From Selaginella tamariscina (lineage: Eukaryota > Streptophyta > Lycopodiopsida > Selaginellales > Selaginellaceae), in assembly GCA_003024785.1 (NCBI GenBank), contig PUQB01000034.1, positions 406,269 to 470,268 of the forward strand: DNA of 64,000 nt, given 5' to 3'. Shown in pieces: positions 1 to 12,620 of this stretch. Under the pieces are notes generated by a model, which was given only the letters and a program-made list of their open reading frames with translations, searched no databases and was not told the origin of the DNA. The position numbers and the translations under genes were made by a program. The number at the start of each line of letters is the position of its first letter. The first letter of the stretch is position 1.

Positions 1-209
1 CAATCAAAGTACTATATATTGCTCTCTCATGAATATATATAATATATATATATTATATATATAGCGTGTGCGTGTGTGAATATCAAGCATACAAGATCTG
101 TCAGCTTAAGCAACTTATAACATACACAATGACGATGTAATAAGAAATATATATAAATAATAAAGATTAGATTATGTATGCATAACCGGATTTTATCCAG
201 AAAACTCAC

Positions 210-330
210 CGAAAATGGCGATACCAACGCCTCTGCCATCATACGCTGATCGGCGCTTAGGCATCAATCCAGCGAGTAAAGTTGAGGCATCAATCGTGTC
301 GATCCTGCAATTTCGACGATCCGTTGGCAT
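210..330 (-). CDS. TPP2: Tripeptidyl peptidase II, first coding exon (partial)
   Basis: The exon opens with an ATG at 330 and runs about 40 codons to a GTGAGT donor at 209. It ends in LMPKR followed by YDGRGVGIAIF, with the first base of the next codon before the intron. In tripeptidyl peptidase II this segment directly precedes the catalytic Asp of the subtilisin-like domain (…AIFDSG…), so the Asp codon should be split by this intron. The rest of the gene lies left of the window, and I see no second exon in bases 1-200. TPPII is a giant cytosolic serine protease that removes tripeptides from peptides released by the proteasome. The family call rests on this short but characteristic motif. 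Fragments of the C-terminal part of a TPPII gene occur at 38-44 kb. Confidence 0.72.
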
Positions 331-932
331 TTCGGACCGCGCGGTACGACGCCGATTTCAGATGGACCCCTAGTTCATTACTCTCTTCACCATTGAGAAA
401 TTTTAGAACCCTAATTTTATTTTATGATTAAACATATGGTTTAAAATTTAAATTTCATGAATGGGTGAAGTAAGATATGTTAACTTTTATTTAACTTTTC
501 ATAATAATAATTATGTAGGGCAAATGCCCTAATTAAGGTGCTAAACTAATTAGGGTTTATAATGAATTAATTAATAAGTATTCAAGAAAAATATGAACAG
601 AAATAAATGATAATTAACTATAATATTAATTTTAAAGCTAATTATAAATATTGAAAGACTTGTGAAGATAATTATATATATATATATATGAAATTAAAAT
701 CCCATTATAGATGTGTATGCATAGTAAAATTACATGCTTTTATTATTTAATATAAATATAATAATAATTTGTTAATGAGCTTACCTGAGTCACAAGTGCA
801 TATTGAAGAAGCAAAGGACATAGTTGCCATGGGAGATGAATATAATCAAATACATTGAAACCTTCGAATTAATACCTGTTTTTAAGCAGGAGGGCTTCAT
901 TCACAACCACTGAATTTCATATACTAATTTAA

Positions 933-975
<43 letters not shown>

Positions 976-1033
976 TATATATATACATATGCGTGTGACA
1001 CAAATAAACACACTAGGTTAGGGTTTAGGGTTT
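331..1033. other. AT-rich intergenic spacer
   Basis: No gene is visible. The spacer separates the divergent TPPII exon (minus) and Cpn60 relic (plus). It is strongly AT-rich, has a (CA)n tract at about 934-972 and ends with two TTTAGGG-type units just before the Cpn60 relic, a motif common in plant promoters (telo-box). Confidence 0.6.
934..972. repeat. (CA)n microsatellite
   Basis: An uninterrupted CA dinucleotide run of about 39 bases upstream of the Cpn60-like relic. Confidence 0.95.
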
Positions 1034-2642
1034 ATGGCGACGAGAGGCGCTGAGCGCTGTCGTCTATATTCTTGGTGAGTCGCATATCAAAAATGCATTC
1101 AATTTGTAAAAACTCGATCATACTCGTGTGTATATGTATCTATACCGCAGAGACACACGAGTATCTCTCTACTCTCTCTCTCTATATATATAACACATAT
1201 AATACATGCAAAGTGTTGTGTGCACAGAGAGTTCAAACACGGGGAAGAGTAGCTCCATATATGATTTGTGCGGATGCTAAGAGGATTGCGTATGGAGACG
1301 GCTCCAGGCTTTGCGCTTCAAGCAGGAATTGATAAGCTTGTTGATACGATTGGAGTTACTTTAGGACATCGGGGTCTGCGTATCATTCTGAAAAGCTAGC
1401 TGAAAGGATTGCAAAGCTGACCGGTGGCGTTGCCATTATAAAGGTGTGCTTGTTAGCGTCATATTATGCCCATATATACACAAGCTCACACACACACAAA
1501 GTGATTTTGAGCTATCCGCCAGGTTGGGGCTTCGCGTATTGAAGATGCCAAAAACTCCACATTTTTTGCTATCAAAGAAGGCATTGTTCCAGGCATGAAC
1601 GTGTGAGACACACACGCGCACACACACACACACAATGTTTATATTATCTTGGAGGGACAGCTATGGTTCATTTGTCAACACTTATTCCAATACTCAAAGA
1701 GAAAATTAGTGACCCAGAAGAGCAAGCTGGAGCTGATATTGTACAGAAGGTATAATATAATATATACATTGACGTGCAACACGCACACACAAATATCTAT
1801 TGTATGTATCTCTCTTTGTGTGTTGTTTGTGTGTATATTTAGATCCTGTGTATATCTATTGCATGCAATTATAGATGAGAGAGAGAGAGAGTTACCTTTC
1901 CGAGTAATATCAATTCTCCTACTCTTCTTCAGGTATTCTTTTGAGTAGTTGCACGGAAAAGACTATAATGAAATATATATATATGTGTGTTGTGTAAATA
2001 TTCTTGACAAGGAGCTGTAGCAGCATTAATTGCTGCGGGGTATAATTTGTACATCTAGAATCTAATACTTAGCATGCATACATATAATGTACCAATAATA
2101 CCTGCGCGTAAATAATGTTTGTTTATATTTATTAATAATTCGAATCTATTATCGGTAGTGAAGGACGTCTGGCTTTAGAAGATAAAATAATAAGATACTG
2201 TTAGACTATACACATACATGTATGCATATGTGTGTGTTATATATATAACTTAAATACGTATACACGGGTAACATGTCTGGTGATATTGTGGACAAGGCAC
2301 TTCTGGGACCAGCATCATTAATTGCAACAAATGCTGGTGTCGAGGGGCAATGGTGGTGGAAAAGGTACTCCAGAGTAGATGGGAAACTGGTTATAATGCA
2401 ATGACATACAAATTTGAAAACTTGATTGAATCCGGAGTCATTGATCCCACAAAGGTATGTTGTATATATATTATGGTATTATATGGTATCATGACCTTAT
2501 TTTGTTAACATAAAAGGTTACAAGGTGTGCTATGCAAAATGCTGCGTCGATTGCTGGGTTAGTGTTGACAACCCAGGCAGTTATCGTTGACAAAGTCCGG
2601 AAGCCAAAGCCTGCTGTACCTGGAGTGACAGATCAAATATAG
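1034..2642 (+). pseudogene. CPN60A: Chloroplast chaperonin Cpn60-alpha-like pseudogene
   Basis: Exon-like blocks separated by GT-AG introns translate to pieces of Cpn60 alpha in the right order. An N-terminal block (about 1255-1370) has ADAKRIAYG and LQAGIDKLVDTIGVTLG. A jump follows to EKLAERIAKLTGGVAIIK (about 1395-1442), then RIEDAKNSTFFAIKEGIVPG (1530-1592), MVHLSTLIP (about 1660-1748), ASLIATNAGVEG (2275-2455) and a last exon [20 protein letters not shown] ending in TAG at 2640-2642. The whole apical/equatorial middle between LTLG and EKLAERIA, some 300 residues in the family, is missing. There are frame slips near 1308 and 2345. Functional Cpn60 is about 540-580 residues and folds Rubisco and other stromal proteins in a 14-mer. 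This copy cannot encode that. The first ATG exon at 1034 is tentative. Confidence 0.82.
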
Positions 2643-2659
2643 GTACTTAACATATGCCA

Positions 2660-2692
<33 letters not shown>

Positions 2693-3661
2693 AGAAATAG
2701 ATATATACAATGTATGGTTTGTTTAAGCTTTTATGACAAGTACAGGCAAGAAAAATTAGTATATTATCGATCATGTGGGCTGCTGCGATTGTTGGTGGGG
2801 AATTTGGAACCTTCGGTGAGTGTGTCCGTTTTGTCTACTTCTACTGAATCGGATTGTGACACCTAGCAAGATCGTCTAAATTCTAAACTAAAGCGAAAGT
2901 AACAGAGTAACACAGGTAACATGTATGATCATTGTATAACATACATTTATTTAACTTAATAATGAGATAAATTAACAAGGCTGTGTTTCACACTTGTAAT
3001 GTTTATTTATGTATAGTATTCCGGAATAATAGTTGACTTGAAATGAGTAGCCAGAGAATATACACTAAGTGGAAGTATATTGAGAATAACTTTTCTCGTG
3101 TGTAAGGCGTGCTCCATTTGTTCTGTTCCGTAGTAATACTAAGTCAAAGGATTACTCTCTAAATAAATATCATTAACATGTCAAAGCTTGGGAATCTTGG
3201 ACTTAGTGATCATATATATCCCACGGATTGCTAGTATTATATCATCGTCTAGAGTCTAATTGTTGCTTGTCGTACTAGCCTTAAACTAATAATTTCCACC
3301 TAGATTACTCTACAAATGCCTCATGCTTTGCTGGGGCATCTCTCTCTTTCTCTAAGTCGCACTCCTATTAACATTAATCTAATGTTTATCACCTGAGACA
3401 GTATTTCAGAGTCTAACTCTTTGGCTTAACACAGTTATCTCTTAGTGCCGAGGGGAACTGCTCCGTTCTAGTCTGGACACGACAGGAGTGAATAGTGGAG
3501 CTTTGTGTAAGAGTGGTTGGAGGCCGTCCATAAACAAGAAAAACGTGCAGTCAAGATAGCAGCTGGGGAGTGCATTTATTCCTGGTCAGTATTTATTGGA
3601 AGCAATGTGAGCTTCGGTTTACTGAATCAGCTGTGGGTAATCGCGTCTACCTGGGATAGAA
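2643..3661. other. Intergenic spacer
   Basis: I see no gene. The first part has a (TA)n tract near 2657-2684, which is transcribed 3' sequence of the Cpn60 relic or spacer. The part before 3662 is less AT-rich and is the likely promoter and leader of the CYP74 gene. Confidence 0.5.
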
Positions 3662-5035
3662 ATGGCTGCTGCAGCTTGTAATATGAATGCGAGTTTTGTA
3701 TCCTCAAGAGACTCCACATTCTCTAGAGGATCAGGGGGCTTGGTGAGAAGAGGCAGTTTTCCTGTTCGACATCTGCCAAGTTGGGTTCCTTCCTTGACTT
3801 CATCAAATTCTATATGTGCCTCGAATTCACCGAAGACACCTGCTGCACAGCCATTCACCACGAGCACTGTGACAACTGATACTGAGGAGGAAGTGAAGGT
3901 GCTGCGGGACGTCCCTGGTGGGTATGGGCTGCCTGTGCTCGGCTCAGTTGCGGACAGGCTCAACTATTTCTGGTTTCAAGGCAGGGATGAGTTCTTCAAG
4001 AGCAGGATGAAGAAGCATGGTAGCACTGTGTTTCGGGTCAACATGCCTCCCGGATCGCCGTTCTTCCCGGATCCTCGCGTCGTGGTGCTCCTCGACTCAA
4101 AGAGCTTCCCTGTCCTGTTTGATGTTTCTAAGGTAACATAAATCCAGTGTGTGTCATTTTGTAGTTGTCATATGTGTATAAATCTCCGTATATGGTTTTG
4201 TCCGTTTGTTTTGATGTATAGAGAGACCTCTAGAGAGAGGGAGAGAGAGAGTAGCTCCATTTAAACTTCATTATTTAATCATTACCTGGGAAGAAGTTGA
4301 GAGAAGCTTAAGAAAACATTACATCAACTCACAATATGCAACTTCCTGTTTACTTATGGAGTTAGATACACACACACATCACCAAGACTAACTTGGTATA
4401 CTTGTCTTACAAAAGGTGGAGAAGCGGGATTTGTTCACAGGTACTTACAGACCGAGCTTGGAGTTCACAGGCGGGAAAAGAATCCTCTCTTACTTAGATG
4501 TGAATGAGCCACTTCATGCACAGCTGAAGAACTTCAGCATGAACATGCTCAGATCCAGAGCTCCACATCTTCTTCCACAGCTACACTCTTCGTGCTCCCA
4601 CTACTTCAACCAGTGGGAAGAGTCTATTAAGCTGCGGTTAGAACTATTCTTCCTGTGTGTTCGATATATTACGTGTATATGAATATATGTATGTAATGAG
4701 TTATGTTAGAAGCACGTACATGTGTTAAGTTATGTTATATACAGTGGTGAAGCAGAAGTAAATTCTACGCTGGAACTATTGGTTCTTCGCTTCCTTACTA
4801 GTTTCCTCATGGACCATGATGCCACTCTTCCAGATGGGTTGCCTCCAGCAACCATCAACAAATGGATTGGACCGCAGATTGCTCCTGTTCTAGATAGAGT
4901 TCTTGGACTTCCTCCTCCGTTTGAAGAACTTTTGTTTCACACATTCCCACTCCCTTTTGGACTTGTCAAGTCAGCTTACCAAGACATTGCTAAGTACTTC
5001 TCAGCTCATGCCGGCCACTTCTAGAGGTAGGTGCA

Positions 5036-5070
<35 letters not shown>

Positions 5071-6257
5071 TGCGCCTGCGCGATGCTGTACTGTAGTGTG
5101 TTTGGCAATGTAGTTATAGATAATATTTGATATGAGGTGTTATGGGGACTGATGTTTACAGTATACAAATCATTTAGTATACCAATTAGATGTAATATTG
5201 CACATATAAGTGGTAATATTACAATAAAGAACACCTATCTCGCATTAGTTTTCTTATAAGAAACTTCTAACTTATAAATTATTTATTTACTTATTTATAC
5301 TCTATTAGATGGCTGAGGCGCAGTATGGTGTAGAAAGAGAGGAAGCACTGCACAATCTTATATTTATCGTGTGTTTCAACACATTTGGTGGCCTTGCTCG
5401 ACTTCTACAACAGTAACTTACACAATTACGAAACCGTGAGGACGTCCAGTCCGATCTTAAGTCCGAGATCAGAACCGCAGTTGCCTCAGCAGGTTAGATG
5501 GAGGTGTGGGTGTGCGCCTATGTGTAGATACGTGTACAACACATAATGTGTTGGCTTACGTATATATATAAACGATACAAATATTTGATAATAAGGTGGG
5601 AAACTTACCATTAAGGCAGTGGAAGACATGCCCCTGCTTAAGTCAGTTGTGTACGAAGTCTTAAGGATTGAACCACCAGTTCCATTTCAATATGGACGTG
5701 TAAGAGAGGACATGGTTATAGAATGCCACAAGGAGGCTTTTCGTGTTAAGAAAGGGGAAATGCTTTGTGGTTTTCAGCGTTTTGCTATGCGTGAATCCAT
5801 GGTTTTTGACCGCCCAGATGAATTCATAGCGAACAGGTATATATATATCTAGTGCGCGCAACACACACGCGCGCACACACATCAAAACATAAGAAGTTAA
5901 ACATAAGTTATTACAGGTGTAGAGAGAGAGAGAGAGAGCACTAAACACAATATAGTTGTAGACATGTACGTGTGTGTGTGTGTGTGTGTGCATAACATGG
6001 ATGTGCTTGTACAGGTTTGTGGGAGAAGAGGGGAGGCACTTCTTAAGTAGTGTGTGGTCTAATGGACGGGAGACAGAGGAACCAAGTGCTTCAAATAAGC
6101 AGTGTGCAGGGAAGGACTTCATTGTTTCGTGGCGAGGCTGTTTCTTGCAGAGTTCTTTCTACGATTCGACGGATATAACATGGATGGGCCTGTTCAAAAA
6201 GGACCAAATCACATCTACACACTTCACTCACTGTCCATTATAAACAAAAATAAATAA
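3662..6257 (+). pseudogene. CYP74: CYP74-family cytochrome P450 (allene oxide synthase-like), three disruptions
   Basis: Six exons: 3662-4132, 4416-4636, 4745-5026, 5309-5492, 5596-5836 and 6015-6257. Together they would give about 547 residues. Residues 1-75 are Ser/Thr/Ala-rich and look like a plastid transit peptide. Family landmarks are clear: PGGYGLPVLG, GRDEFFKSRM, STVFRVNMPPG, KSFPVLFDVSKVEKRDLFTG, the I-helix region CFNTFGG, RIEPPVPFQYGR, FDRPDEF and the heme-Cys loop NKQCAGKDF. CYP74 enzymes rearrange fatty-acid hydroperoxides to allene oxides, aldehydes or divinyl ethers without O2 or reductase. AOS and HPL cannot be separated here. The frame is broken by a one-base loss near 5021 (creating TAG), an in-frame TAA after LLQQ near 5417, and a one-base loss near 6134 just after the heme loop. 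All splice sites and landmarks are otherwise intact, so this is either a very young pseudogene or a gene with sequence errors. Confidence 0.82.
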
Positions 6258-6476
6258 AATTCAAAAAATAATTAAAAGTGAAATAAAATTAGTTTTACAA
6301 TATCTGTTTAATATTCGTTCTTATTTAAACAAATCTAAATATTAGTGAATGATATTAATTAAATATTAGTAAATAATAAAATATTTTATAAATAGCTATA
6401 TTATATTAAATTCTATGTATTTACAACAACAAAACGACCATAAAAATGCATAATAATTACAACAAAAAAAAAGGTT

Positions 6477-6771
6477 TTACATATCTGTCTCTATAATTTC
6501 TACAGCCCAATACACATCGAACGAACCTGTAACAAGGGGAATGGGAACATCGTGAGTTACAGTGCCTCTCCAAGGTGGAGGACCCCCGTTTGCTCGAAGT
6601 AATGACCCAACTCGCGTCTTCAGCATGATCAACGACCCAAATTCCTCCGGAATCCAATCGGATAGATCGTCAGACTTTGTTGGATTCGTCTGCACCACTT
6701 TCTTACTGTACAACAATCAACTGCATATTAGTTCCACAAGATTATTAAGTTACTACACATTATGTGTGTGC

Positions 6772-6808
<37 letters not shown>

Positions 6809-7006
6809 TATAACATGCATTATACAGTACTTAACATACATCATACTCAATACAGTAACTTACATTATCTAAGGTGTGCGTGTGCGTGTGTGTGTGTTGC
6901 GTGTGTGTGCGTGTGCATGTGAGAGAGAGAGAGAGAGAGATTATAACACAGTACTTAACATACATCATACTCAATACAGTAACTTATTGAGTATACATTA
7001 TCTAAG

Positions 7007-7045
<39 letters not shown>

Positions 7046-7420
7046 TATAACATGTATTATACAGTACTCGTACTCTATACAGTGCTTATTGAGTATAAGT
7101 TACTAACACATCATCTAAGGTGTGTGCGTGTGTGTGGGAGAGAGAGAGAGAGAGAGAGAGTATAACATGCACGCATAGTGTGATTACCCGGTCATGCCCA
7201 GGAGGAAAGGGGTATGTGAGCCTGTCAAGTAACACTTGTAGCAGCTTCTAAAGCGGAGTCTCTCCTTGTTATCCACAGTTACCCGTCTCACTTCCCAAAT
7301 TGCATTTGCCTCGTCACCTTTTCTACTTTGAGACACCGTCTGTTTGTCACTGTTTGCCCACAGATACTTCCCATGGCAATTGGAAAGCCTCACAAACTTT
7401 GCTTTCTCAAAGTACTCCAT
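6477..7420 (-). CDS. DUF569 domain protein
   Basis: Two exons, 7188-7420 and 6477-6705, joined by a 482-base intron, give an uninterrupted 153-residue protein. It starts MEYFEKAKFVRL and contains GKYLWA, FRSCYKCYLTG, PFLLGMTG, then KKVVQT and LRANGGPPPWRGTVTHD. These are the standard signatures of the plant DUF569 fold, a beta-trefoil related to fascin and actin-crosslinking domains. Many family members carry two domains and are longer; this one stops after a single domain, a known short form. Function is not established for the family. The start was chosen because MEYF/MEFF is the usual family N terminus. The intron is unusual: it is four degenerate tandem copies of a (GT)n(GA)n unit. Confidence 0.85.
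6762..7163. repeat. Four tandem (GT)n(GA)n composite units inside the DUF569 intron
   Basis: Units of about 100-120 bases repeat four times. Each has a (GT)n run, a (GA)n run, then TATAACATG, ACAGTAC..., ATACAGTA and ATCTAAGG leading into the next GT run. The units begin near 6762, 6873, 7005 and 7119. They make up most of the intron. Confidence 0.85.
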
Positions 7421-8414
7421 TGCCCTCCTGTCAATACAAGAGTATTATTTTTTTTTATAGAAATACGTTAAATTTTTTAATTTAAGATGCATTCGTTCAA
7501 AATAAGATTTAATTTAGCTTTTTAATAAATGTTAATATTTTTAATTTAAAATTTTTAAGAATTACGCAAAGAGTACATCCGCACATCCATGCATACATGC
7601 GTAATACGGTTCCAGTCGTGTCACACACACACACACACTGCATTATTTACGCAACGTGCACATAAAGAAACATCTGTCAAAGCTTTATATGTATGTATAA
7701 TGGATGCCATATATTACCTGCCCATAATACTTATAATATTTAATCAAATATTAACTAATGAATATTATTAATTTTTATTACTATGTGTGTAGGTTGCAAG
7801 AAAATCAAATAGCATGTGGGAACTCCAGACATAGACGAACAGAAACAGACAAAACATAACATATATTTCATCATATAAACAAACTTACATACATAGCACA
7901 TTCACTGATTAAAAGTGCTCTAGAGACCATAGCCAGGTTAGCTATAGATACTGAATGAGATAGGAACACTTAAAAAAACAATATCTACACACACCGCATA
8001 CAAACAAACACACCAAGATTGATGAAATTAAAGCGAGTTTTTGAATAAAAACTTACAATCAATTTCCGGGCACCCCAATGTGCGAAATATGTTTAAAACA
8101 TCCAACCATCTCCAAATAGAATTAATCGAAAAGACTTAGCCATGGAGGATGACGTAATGAAATTATAAAATAATATTAACTCTTGAAGTGGACTATTACA
8201 TGTAAAAACAAATGAAAGAAGAAGCAAAGAAATGTGGCAACGACGCGCTGCCACACGGAAAATATAGAATATGATATGTTTAGTATATTAAACTATTTGG
8301 ACACCATTGATATATAATTAGAGCCACGTGGACATTCTAGTATATCTAAACTCTAAGCATATTTGAAACATGGAGGTTTAATGTATACTGAGAAGTTTTT
8401 AGTTAGTTTACCTT
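7421..8414. other. AT-rich intergenic spacer
   Basis: Lies between the start of the DUF569 gene and the 3' end of the TPR-SET gene. It holds only short (CA)n tracts and no recognisable coding sequence. Confidence 0.5.
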
Positions 8415-11400
8415 TTAAAATGGCCTCAACTTGGAAGCCTCGAGAACAAGAGCATCATAAACTTCAGGCTTTTGATGTCCAAACATGCGCTTGCAAAGCC
8501 CGTAAACCACTTCTTTAGCAGTTTTTAGCATCCCCTCTTCCCAACTCTCCTTGTCCACGTACTCCCTCAACTTCATTAGTTCCCCAGATCGCAGTATCAG
8601 CGTCCTAATCATGTCAAAATTAAGTCCGTGGCTGTCTGTTCTTCCATATATGTATAGATAGATGTGTATGCACGCTACAAAGAGTATACACATACATATG
8701 CAAGAGAGAGAGAGAGAGATGCTAGACTAGAAAAACTTCACACAGTATGTATGACAACCATAATGTAGAGCACACACACGTGCATACAGTTTATTGAATG
8801 TTGAAAAATTATAGTACCTCCAATGCCCAGGAACTGTCTCTTGAAAACTCTCCACCATATCTTCATTAGTTGGAATCTTTGTGATAAAGTCCTCGAAAAA
8901 CTCCAATGATGAAAATCCTACATACACATACATGTAAACAGATTTCATACACAAACACACGCACACAAGTGTGTGCACTAACCTGCTAGAAATGCTGGTC
9001 CGTATGAAGATTGTAACCAGCATCCCGTAGAACCAATGTATGCCAATTCTGCTTGCACCTTTACAGCCAGCTGTGCGAAGTTCGCACAATTGGGTAACAT
9101 CCCGGGAATCTATCATTACAGCGTCATAATCGTATTATATAAGTAGCTCTTCACACACGCACACACACAATGCAATAATAACTACCTCCTTCCCGGCTTC
9201 TGCAGCAGCGTTTATTTCCTTAAAAGCCCGCTCATATAAAATATTATATTGATCGTTTATTTTCTTAAGCAACTTTGCTGTTCCTCGTTCAGAATAACAT
9301 CTTTTGCATTGGCATGTAAAATCCCATTTATTGGTCATTTCCTGCACTTGTAAATGTTTTAGCTAAGGCTCGTTCGTATATAAGATAAATATCAACGAGA
9401 ATAATACTCGAATAATAAATAAGTGAATCGATAAACATCAAATTACTATGAAAATAAATTAGATATACCTGTCTGATATGTAGAGGCACTAGAGCGTCGA
9501 AGTACGGTATTGTGATCTCCTCCCCAGCCATAATATCTCTCGCAGCATGTATGAACAATGCTTTGCCAACCTATAAAACACACACACACACACTTGATAT
9601 AGTAATGCGTACGAATGTTATATAGGACATTTTGTAAATTTTACAAACTTGGAAAAGTTAAAAGTTACCTCAAGTCGAGAAGCATTTGGTAAACAAGAAT
9701 GGTTAATCAAACCCGGTAAAAGCCAGAGTCCATAAGACGTTGAATTCATTATCGAGTCGGCACTGTCCTTACCTTGGATAATGACATCGAGTCAATACAC
9801 TCAACATATATGCACGTATGTTCGTGAACAAACCTTCAAGGTTGTGTGTCAGGAATTGTCCAAAAGAATATTCCTTCACAAGTTTCCGGATATTCTCCAG
9901 GTGTAAGCGAGGCTCATTGTTGCCTGCATCAAAGAGTTCGGGATACCATTTGCTATTCGGCCTGAAGAGGTCCAGTGAAGGGATCTTTGCAGAGCTGGAC
10001 GAGAGCAGCGCGTTTACCTGAAAATTATGATTAATTACACACACACACACACACACACACAATACATGCATAATACTACATTTGTCTATATTCTGCTTGA
10101 TAGTGGCATCTATTATATACACACTGAGTTGATACAGTCATGACAATAACCAAGATCAATATGAAAACCATTAGACATTTTATATTTACATATGTATCCT
10201 ATACTCATACAGACACAGACAGTAAGTAGAGTATATGACAACCAGTACTATCATATGTGTTATACTGATGATAAAGCCTGTCAGACGATCTATAGTGTGT
10301 GTGTGTCCATATCTATCTATCTATCTATCTATCTATATATATTAGTCATGCGAATGCTTGTTTGTACATGACTAGATCGAACTGAAGTCCACTAGTTCAT
10401 ACTGGTTAAAAATAAGTATGAACGGTGAGAATAAGAGGTGCTAATATATTACTAAATAGAAGTACAAGTTGGTCATACAAATGTACCTGTTGCACGGCCC
10501 TACGAGAGATGACTAAAGCGGCCATGGTTTTGGTAACCAGATCATCTTGCAAAACATTCTGGTTCCCCATAGACTCCCCATAAGCAGCTGCAAGTGCATT
10601 AGTCACGAGTAATAAGTCCCCAGCTTTTACATCTTCAGTCACAAACAGTCCCCGTCCAGAGATTCCCGACTTCTTTATCGTGATGGTACTGATATAATCG
10701 GCACAAGGAGGTGCTTTATCCCGTATTCTTCCTCCACTCAGAAAGTTCCCGATGTCGTATTTCCCACTCTTGCTCTGCTTGACACTAGTTTCCATCTGCT
10801 GCACTATGTTATTTATCTCGCTTCCTAGAATACATACACGTTATTATAAGAATAACAGTATAGAACATATATCATATAGATTATACTATATACACTTACA
10901 TTATGTAATTAATGTGCACACGTACCCCAGTGGGAGCTCACACAGAAACAAATGCATATGAAGGTGTAATCGACTGTGTATGTGTGCATCTACCATATTC
11001 AACATGATTATTTTCATGCAATTCCTCTAGAATATAAAGCTTACAACGGCAGAGGCAGAACTTCAGTGTATGCTTCAAGATACATTAATAACTGAACTTC
11101 ATACATAAACGAAAGTAGCAGATAGACAAACACTTTTGTGTGGAGTGTATGTGTAGGTGTTTGTGAACACACTTCAAAATACCGTGTTAATGATGTTAAT
11201 GATATAGATGACATTCAAATCTACTGTTGATATATTACATTACATGCATATGAGTAAATTATACAAGAATATACATATATAAACTACAAACCTCCCAGCT
11301 TCTTCATGTTATTCTTGTCAGCCCCGACTTTCTTGAAGCAAGACAATGCGAAATCGTACTCGTGAAGTCCATGGAGAGCTCGGGCTTTGCGAGAATGACT

Positions 11401-12544
11401 CTTTACATTAGAAGAGTCGAATTTTATAGCATTGTTAGCATCTGCCAATGCCTGCTCAAAATTTCCTATTCGCAGAAACGCTTCTGCCCGATTTGAATAT
11501 GCAGATGACACCAAGTTGTTGTCCGAGGATACATTAACGCTTCAATATAAATCAATGTTAGTATTTAATCGACATGTATGAATGTAATAACTGGTCTTTA
11601 ATGTTTAAACAAATACGACTTTCCAGCAAAACTACGTGTCTCTCTCTCTCTCTCTCTCTATGGGTGCGTGTGTTTTACGAACTTGTATAGAACATGTTGG
11701 ATGAGAAACCGCTTACCTAGAGATGCATCGAGTATATGCCTCGGCTGCCGCAAGCCAATCCTAGCAATTAAATAATAGCACAATGTATATATTTATATAC
11801 ACAGTCACACATACATAAAAATGGCGTTCTTATATAAAACTTCAGTACATACACAACAAATTTGAAAACAAGAACACATTACAGGACACATACACAGCAG
11901 ACACACGCTTGCATTTTGTGTATATACATACATACGTAAGTATAATACATACCTTGTTTACAAAGAACTTGTTTCCTTCAAGTTTGAGCGTGAGAGGATC
12001 AACGGTCTCCTGGGCAAGAAAATTTCCGTCAAGATCATGCAGCACCAAAACCCTTTCAAAATTGATCAGATTATCAATCCGTAAGACAAGAACTCCCCCT
12101 TTTTCACGCTTGAGTAGCGGCTCCTTGACAACCACCTTCATAAACCAATCAGTTTAGTCTTATATATACAGATATATGTATATAGTTATGTAATACCTTC
12201 ATCCCAATGGGAAATCTCTGCTTGATACAGGAGCTACTGGTTGAAGAAATAGCTACATTGTAGAAAGAGAGAAGAAGTGCACGACCTGCACAATCTTCAA
12301 GAACAGTGTGTACTGCCTGGGGGCTTTTGTATGCATCAGCACATAGAGTGCCATATAATGCAAACCCAGAGTGAAGCTTGCCTGGTTTGAGATCGCCTAT
12401 GAAGATTGGCTGCAGCTTGTTGAGCTGCGGCGTCGGTGGCTGCGATAAACATTCTGTAGTCGTAGACAATGCAGCCGATTTACCTCGAGCGGTATGCAGC
12501 TCCAGAACTCTTGCCTTGGTGGTGAGATCCTCGTCCGAATCCAT
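8415..12544 (-). CDS. TPR and SET domain protein (SMYD-like lysine methyltransferase family)
   Basis: Twelve exons with GT-AG borders: 12197-12544, 11953-12135, 11717-11760, 11292-11539, 10487-10824, 9834-10017, 9669-9772, 9469-9570, 9186-9341, 8983-9109, 8818-8917 and 8415-8604. They sum to exactly 2,124 bases, 707 residues and no internal stop. A TPR region (AYSNRAEAFLRIGNFEQALA … SRKARALHGLHEYDFAL) precedes the SET part. There GISGRGLFVTEDVKAGD gives the N-terminal SET strand, NHSCLPNASR the substrate/SAM-site motif, GEEITIPYFD the conserved C-terminal SET motif, and CQCKRCYSERG the post-SET zinc cysteines. The order matches the plant TPR-SET group (SDG35/ATXR1-like). The target, histone or non-histone, is unknown. 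It is transcribed away from the tRNA thiolase gene; only 76 bases separate the two ATGs. Introns carry many (CA)n tracts. Confidence 0.9.
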
Positions 12545-12620
12545 GAAGAAGCATAAGATATAGGGTTCTTCAGCAATCTGTTTTAGGGTTCTTGAGAAAC
12601 TCTGCTTTAGGGTTCTTCAG
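12545..12620. promoter_or_regulatory. 76-bp bidirectional promoter/leader between SET gene and tRNA thiolase gene
   Basis: The ATG of the minus-strand SET gene (12544) and the chosen ATG of the plus-strand thiolase (12621) are 76 bases apart. The gap holds three copies of TAGGGTTCTT, two of them in longer repeats of the form CTGyTTTAGGGTTCTT. TTAGGG-type telo-boxes are common in plant promoters of translation-related genes. True leaders may extend into either gene. Confidence 0.6.
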
